DNA of 23,053 nt from Beroe ovata (Eukaryota > Ctenophora > Nuda > Beroida > Beroidae): positions 319,182 through 342,234 of the forward strand of contig CAMPET010000004.1 of NCBI GenBank assembly GCA_946803715.1, given 5' to 3'. The position numbers and the translations under genes were made by a program. The notes beneath the pieces were generated by a model. That model was given only the letters and a program-made list of their open reading frames with translations, searched no databases and was not told where the DNA came from. This document shows, piece after piece, positions 19,762 to 23,053 of this stretch. Numbering within the stretch: position 1 is the stretch's first letter; each line of letters starts with the position of its first letter.

Positions 19762-21515
19762 ACACACACACAAACGGGCAATTTGGTGAGGACACGTGTG
19801 TTTCAAGTGTGCGTTCATGTTTCTTACATAATCACGAAATGACAGGTGCTGTTATAACCAACTGTTAAAACATAGGCCAGCCCAGGAGTGATAAATGCTC
19901 ATCTGATAACACTTTCAGTTTAATAAAAGTTAAAAAACCAGCCATTGCGCACTGGACCCAGTTAAACATGAGCATGATATGAACCCACGCCAGCTTATGC
20001 TGGTAGCAGTACATGAATAGGACACGTATATCGTTCTAGAAATAGAGGAACTCTGCTAATTCCTAGATGACAGCACAGTACATTATTTACAGTCGGTGTG
20101 ACGACATATTTCCCAGCAGTTGGAGCAGTGCTGATCTAATGTAGGTATCAACACCGCGCGAACCGTGAAGTAAATAAATCAGAGGAATCTGAGGAACGCC
20201 CACTTTGAGTGGGTAAACACACGCCCACATGGTCGAGTCAGACAAACATCAGTGAGTTCATGGATTGGACGATTATTTGAGTATTTATAATAAAGTTTTC
20301 CGTCAATTTAGTATTAGTAAGGATTATAATGTATTATAATAACGTATTCTTGTTACAGCCTGACGATGTCGTTGAACGACGAAATTGATCGCAATTAAAA
20401 GACGTACTTTCATTTGTAAACAGAGTCAAAAGAGAATTAACTAACTATCTCACATCGAAACATCAGTGACACACAAGCATCAGTGACACATGAACATCAG
20501 TGACACACAAACATCAGTCAGACAAACATCAGTAACGCACAAACATCATTGACACACAAACATCAGTCAGACAAACCTGATATCGATGAAACAAGGTCAT
20601 CGTTCTCACACTGCAACTGCTCGATCTGAGAGTGGGAAATGAGAGTGAGAAATGAGAGTGAGAAATGAGAGTGAGAAATGAGAGTGAGAAATGAGATTGA
20701 GAAATGAGAATGAAAAAAGGGACCCTTTTTATTTTTTTGATACGACTATCAAAGTATGGATTAATGGGTACGGAGCGCCAGGGTATTCTGTGGGGTGGAA
20801 TGAGATCTGTTGGACCTAGACTACGTCATATCATGACAGCTCCGATCGAAAACCCACCTCCTCGTTTTTGTCCTGCAACTGTGCCCTGATGACAGCCAGA
20901 TCACTGACAGCCTCCTCCGAACACACATCTCTCACTATTTGCCGTATAGTCACACTCCCACCCTCTCCCTCCCCATCATCCACCATTCCCTGGAGGTCTG
21001 GCGACAGCTTGTCTGGGGAGAGATAGCCACCACTGCCACCACTGCCACCGCTGTAATGGTGGTGGTGGTTTTCTTGTTTGGCGAACAATCTCACGCTGCT
21101 CTTCCCTTTCTTCAACCTGGAATATTCATAACGTGAGGTCACATGACTTGACTTGACGTTATTGACAGAATACGATCAGATCAAAACGAGAAAACTCGAT
21201 TTATCTAACCGCAAGTCATGATAACTCGCTTTAAATTCGGATCATGTTTTCTAATTCAGTTCCGGGTGTATCTCAAGAGCGTGATATTGCAGCAGAAATC
21301 ATGTTCCCTCCGCAGGAGAAATAATAATGTGCAAATTGGGTTACGATATCGTACTGTCGAGAATTACAGGTTGGAATTAGAGAAGTTAGTGTGCAGTCTG
21401 TGTACCTTTCCTCCCCCTGGATGTTACATTTAGGTTCACTCCTCTCCCCTTTGATAAGTGATACAGACCAGGAATCAGTGCAATGATTGAGTGGGGAGTT
21501 GGAGGATAAGCTCAT
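18498..21515 (-). CDS. Gene C: coiled-coil and C-terminal PH-domain protein, 7 exons
   Basis: Exons in transcript order: 21515-21406, 21116-20858, 20625-20577, 19464-19315, 19066-18876, 18781-18726 and 18621-18498. All phases match, giving 312 residues. The ATG at 21515 follows an in-frame TAG. Residues about 53-70 form a His4 and Gly/Ser-Gly run. About 100-189 is heptad-like (RIEELTDQLSKLQSLNRSLQ), a probable coiled coil. A Ser/Pro-rich linker precedes a PH domain at about 213-309: strand 1 GFLNRS, the WKKRLAVL strand at 234-241, NNLSIF, then a last helix with the near-invariant Trp (MREWVQKLN, W302). PH domains bind phosphoinositides or proteins; the coiled coil would drive dimerisation, so a membrane-recruited adaptor is likely. 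I cannot assign an orthologue. Three introns carry minisatellites at the splice sites. Confidence 0.87.
19069..19210. repeat. 35-bp minisatellite at acceptor of PH exon
   Basis: Units start at about 19069, 19104 and 19139, with a rearranged fourth to about 19210; each contains GGCGCGCC. On the minus strand each unit contains the same pyrimidine-rich CCTCCCTCACAG that serves as the exon acceptor ending at 19067, followed by a CTCCCCCTCTC stretch resembling the exon start. Confidence 0.88.
19729..19772. repeat. (CA)n microsatellite in gene C intron
   Basis: CA run with one CCC interruption. On the transcribed strand of gene C it reads as (TG)n/(UG)n. Confidence 0.95.
20461..20575. repeat. ACATCAGTGACACACAA minisatellite beside donor of gene C exon 3
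   Basis: About seven imperfect units of 15-18 bp (CATCAGTGACACACAAA, CATCAGTCAGACAAA). In gene sense the donor GTTTGTCTGACTGA is itself a unit of the repeat, so candidate GTTTGT sites recur downstream. Confidence 0.9.
20628..20710. repeat. 13-bp minisatellite at acceptor of gene C exon 3
   Basis: Six units of GAGAGTGAGAAAT plus a degenerate one. In gene sense each reads ATTTCTCACTCTC, and the last unit runs into CTCAG, the acceptor of the 49-bp exon, so the pyrimidine tract itself is amplified. Confidence 0.93.
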
Positions 21516-21521
21516 GTATGG

Positions 21522-21560
21522 GTCACATGACTAGTCACATGACTAGTCACATGACTAGTG
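21522..21560. promoter_or_regulatory. Three tandem GTCACATGACTA repeats upstream of gene C
   Basis: Three 12-bp units just upstream of the gene C start codon, each with GTCACATGAC, an E-box variant of the bHLH-zip type site, and ACTAGT at the junctions. They may be promoter-proximal or lie in the 5'UTR; the gene C transcription start is not defined. Confidence 0.6.
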
Positions 21561-23038
21561 ACCGAGTTCAGCTCTGGAGACCGCAATTATAGCACTGATC
21601 ATGTAGAAGCTCTGGTCAGTGATAGTCTACTCGAGACGTGAAGATCCTGACTGTCAATTCCGATATGATGTCAGCTTATCACGTCTCGATCATGTGTTGT
21701 TCATTTATCATCATAATATGGTAGAAACAATCCGTTTCAGTTCCTCATATCTTAACGAACCCGGTACCTACTTGCGTAGTAATTGTGCATGAAGGAATTC
21801 TATGGCGACGAAATTTCATGTTTCTATGGAAATTGGATGCCACGAACAAGGGATTCGTATTTCAATTAACTTCAATCAACGCAGCCAGCACAATAACTGG
21901 GAACTATCTGTAGAACATATCTGTAGAACATATCTGTAGAAACCGTTTTTATTGTTCTGCTACATACATAACATATCAATTTGCTTTCTGAGAAAAAGTT
22001 CGAACAGAAAGAGGTGTTGCACCGACCGTAGACACGAAGTATAGTGGAAGTAGAAAGTAGGGTTCAAATTTCATGCAAACACCTCGGAAACTAATTGGTA
22101 ATAACAACGAAGTCTATTTTAGCTTCAAACCATGAAACCAGTTTGTAGTAATGTACCTATGCAGTATGCGCATTGCCTATCAATATTCGTTTTCTGCCCG
22201 TCAAATCCGAATGCATCGGTTTTATGATTCAGTCATGATCTTGCGCATCAGTCATCAGGCACCGTATCTCGACTACCAATACACGATATATGTGTGTGTC
22301 TGTAATTTCGACTCTCCACTTTTAGTGATATTGTATACTCCGTGCGTCGAGGTACCTACGCACTGATTCTCGAAGAGCATTGCTTTTTCTTTGCACGATT
22401 CACGAATTCAGATCGTTTATTACACAGCTATCATACTTCTCCTCCTGAGCTCAATTCAAACTTGATCATGGGATCTTGAAATGAACGACCCACGTGTTCT
22501 TTGTCTACTGATTACAGCTGCAGGCTGCTCTGTTCATTCGAAGTCAAGAGAGGTCATACCTCTCTCGAGTTTTTCTTTATTCAACCACAACATTAGTTGT
22601 TTTCTCGTTTTTCTTCGCAGGCAAATTTAAGGATTTTCTCCTCTTGTAATCTGATCGAACGATAATAAGCTGATTTTTGAAGTGCATGAGATCACCTACT
22701 ATATGTATACAATCCAAAGTATCAAGCAATTGTACCAAAACATATCAAGCACTTGTAAATTTAGTGGAGTATGGAAAACGAGCGCGGTAGTGAAAAATTC
22801 GCAGGCTGCACATTCATTTTAGGTCATGTTATTCTAACTGGAATCTATGGAAGTAGCCGAATCTATGGAAAGGCCAGGGGTTCGAATGAGGTATGGAATC
22901 TGTTTCAAGCACACTCCTACTGTAGTTATAGAATCGATATTTCATGTAACAGGAACATAATAGAAATCATTAGTGCCATATGCAAGCCAGCAATATGTAA
23001 GCATGGTAAGATGTAATTGGTAGTTAGATTGTGAGCTA
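21561..23038. other. Right-hand flank, no gene supported
   Basis: AT-rich DNA. It contains a 16-bp match to the gene D initiator region at 21616-21631, a triplicated ATCTGTAGAACAT near 21906-21941 and an 8-bp hairpin AGAGAGGT-CAT-ACCTCTCT at 22547-22565. An 81-codon ATG frame at 22771-23016 has no recognisable content. Confidence 0.5.
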
Positions 23039-23053
23039 ACACACACACACACA
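23039..23053. repeat. (CA)n microsatellite at right edge
   Basis: CA run truncated by the window end. Confidence 0.9.

Larger units (their letters stand above)
19465..20576 (-). other. Long intron of gene C
   Basis: This 1,112-bp intron is the largest in the window. It holds a CA microsatellite and, at its 5' (donor) end, a minisatellite. No nested gene is seen. Confidence 0.75.

Noticed and set aside
20461-20710. Possible CRISPR-like array
   Set aside because: Units are contiguous short tandem repeats without unique spacers and lie in introns of a eukaryotic gene.
22771-23016. 81-codon ATG frame on the plus strand
   Set aside because: No homology recognised, no splice partner, and length within chance expectation for the region.

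Overview
The window looks like nuclear DNA of an invertebrate animal. Its genes are split by short GT-AG introns (about 90-1,100 bp), with UTR-like flanks, a TATA-box promoter, poly(A) signals, many (CA)n/(TG)n microsatellites and AT-rich intergenic DNA. I see no operons, prokaryotic genes, CRISPR array, rRNA or tRNA. A phylum cannot be fixed from the sequence; a compact early-branching or marine invertebrate genome would fit, but that is a guess. Three isolated single Ns (2214, 3230, 11251) look like assembly joins.

Layout. Positions 1-6960 hold no gene I can support, only CA/TG microsatellites and a dense cluster of CACGTG E-boxes and CCAAT boxes (about 3690-4890). Gene A (+, 6965-8826, five exons, 409 aa) encodes an unrecognised, probably disordered, charged protein with a duplicated TLPDR[L/I]F motif. 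Gene B (-, about 14128 down to 11416, up to eight exons, about 294-301 aa) converges on gene A and is unrecognised. Its last exon lies in a roughly 500-bp tandem duplication (10736-11250 / 11252-11747) whose two copies encode the same 65 residues and differ only synonymously; the N sits exactly at their junction. The 3' flanks of A and B both carry repeated TGAGACAC motifs that begin on the stop codon. Gene D (+, 15414-15700, two coding exons) encodes a 70-aa precursor of a small secreted peptide with eight cysteines behind a TATA box. Positions 15700-18490 hold a perfect 41-bp palindrome and a roughly 410-bp GC-rich inverted-repeat element. Gene C (-, 21515 down to 18498, seven exons, 312 aa) encodes a coiled coil followed by a C-terminal PH domain. 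Positions 21560-23053 hold nothing I can call.

The genes do not form an obvious pathway. The most unusual shared theme is structural: in gene C, and weakly in gene B, minisatellites abut splice sites and appear to be built from amplified splice-site sequence. The 49-bp exon 3 of gene C is bracketed by one on each side.
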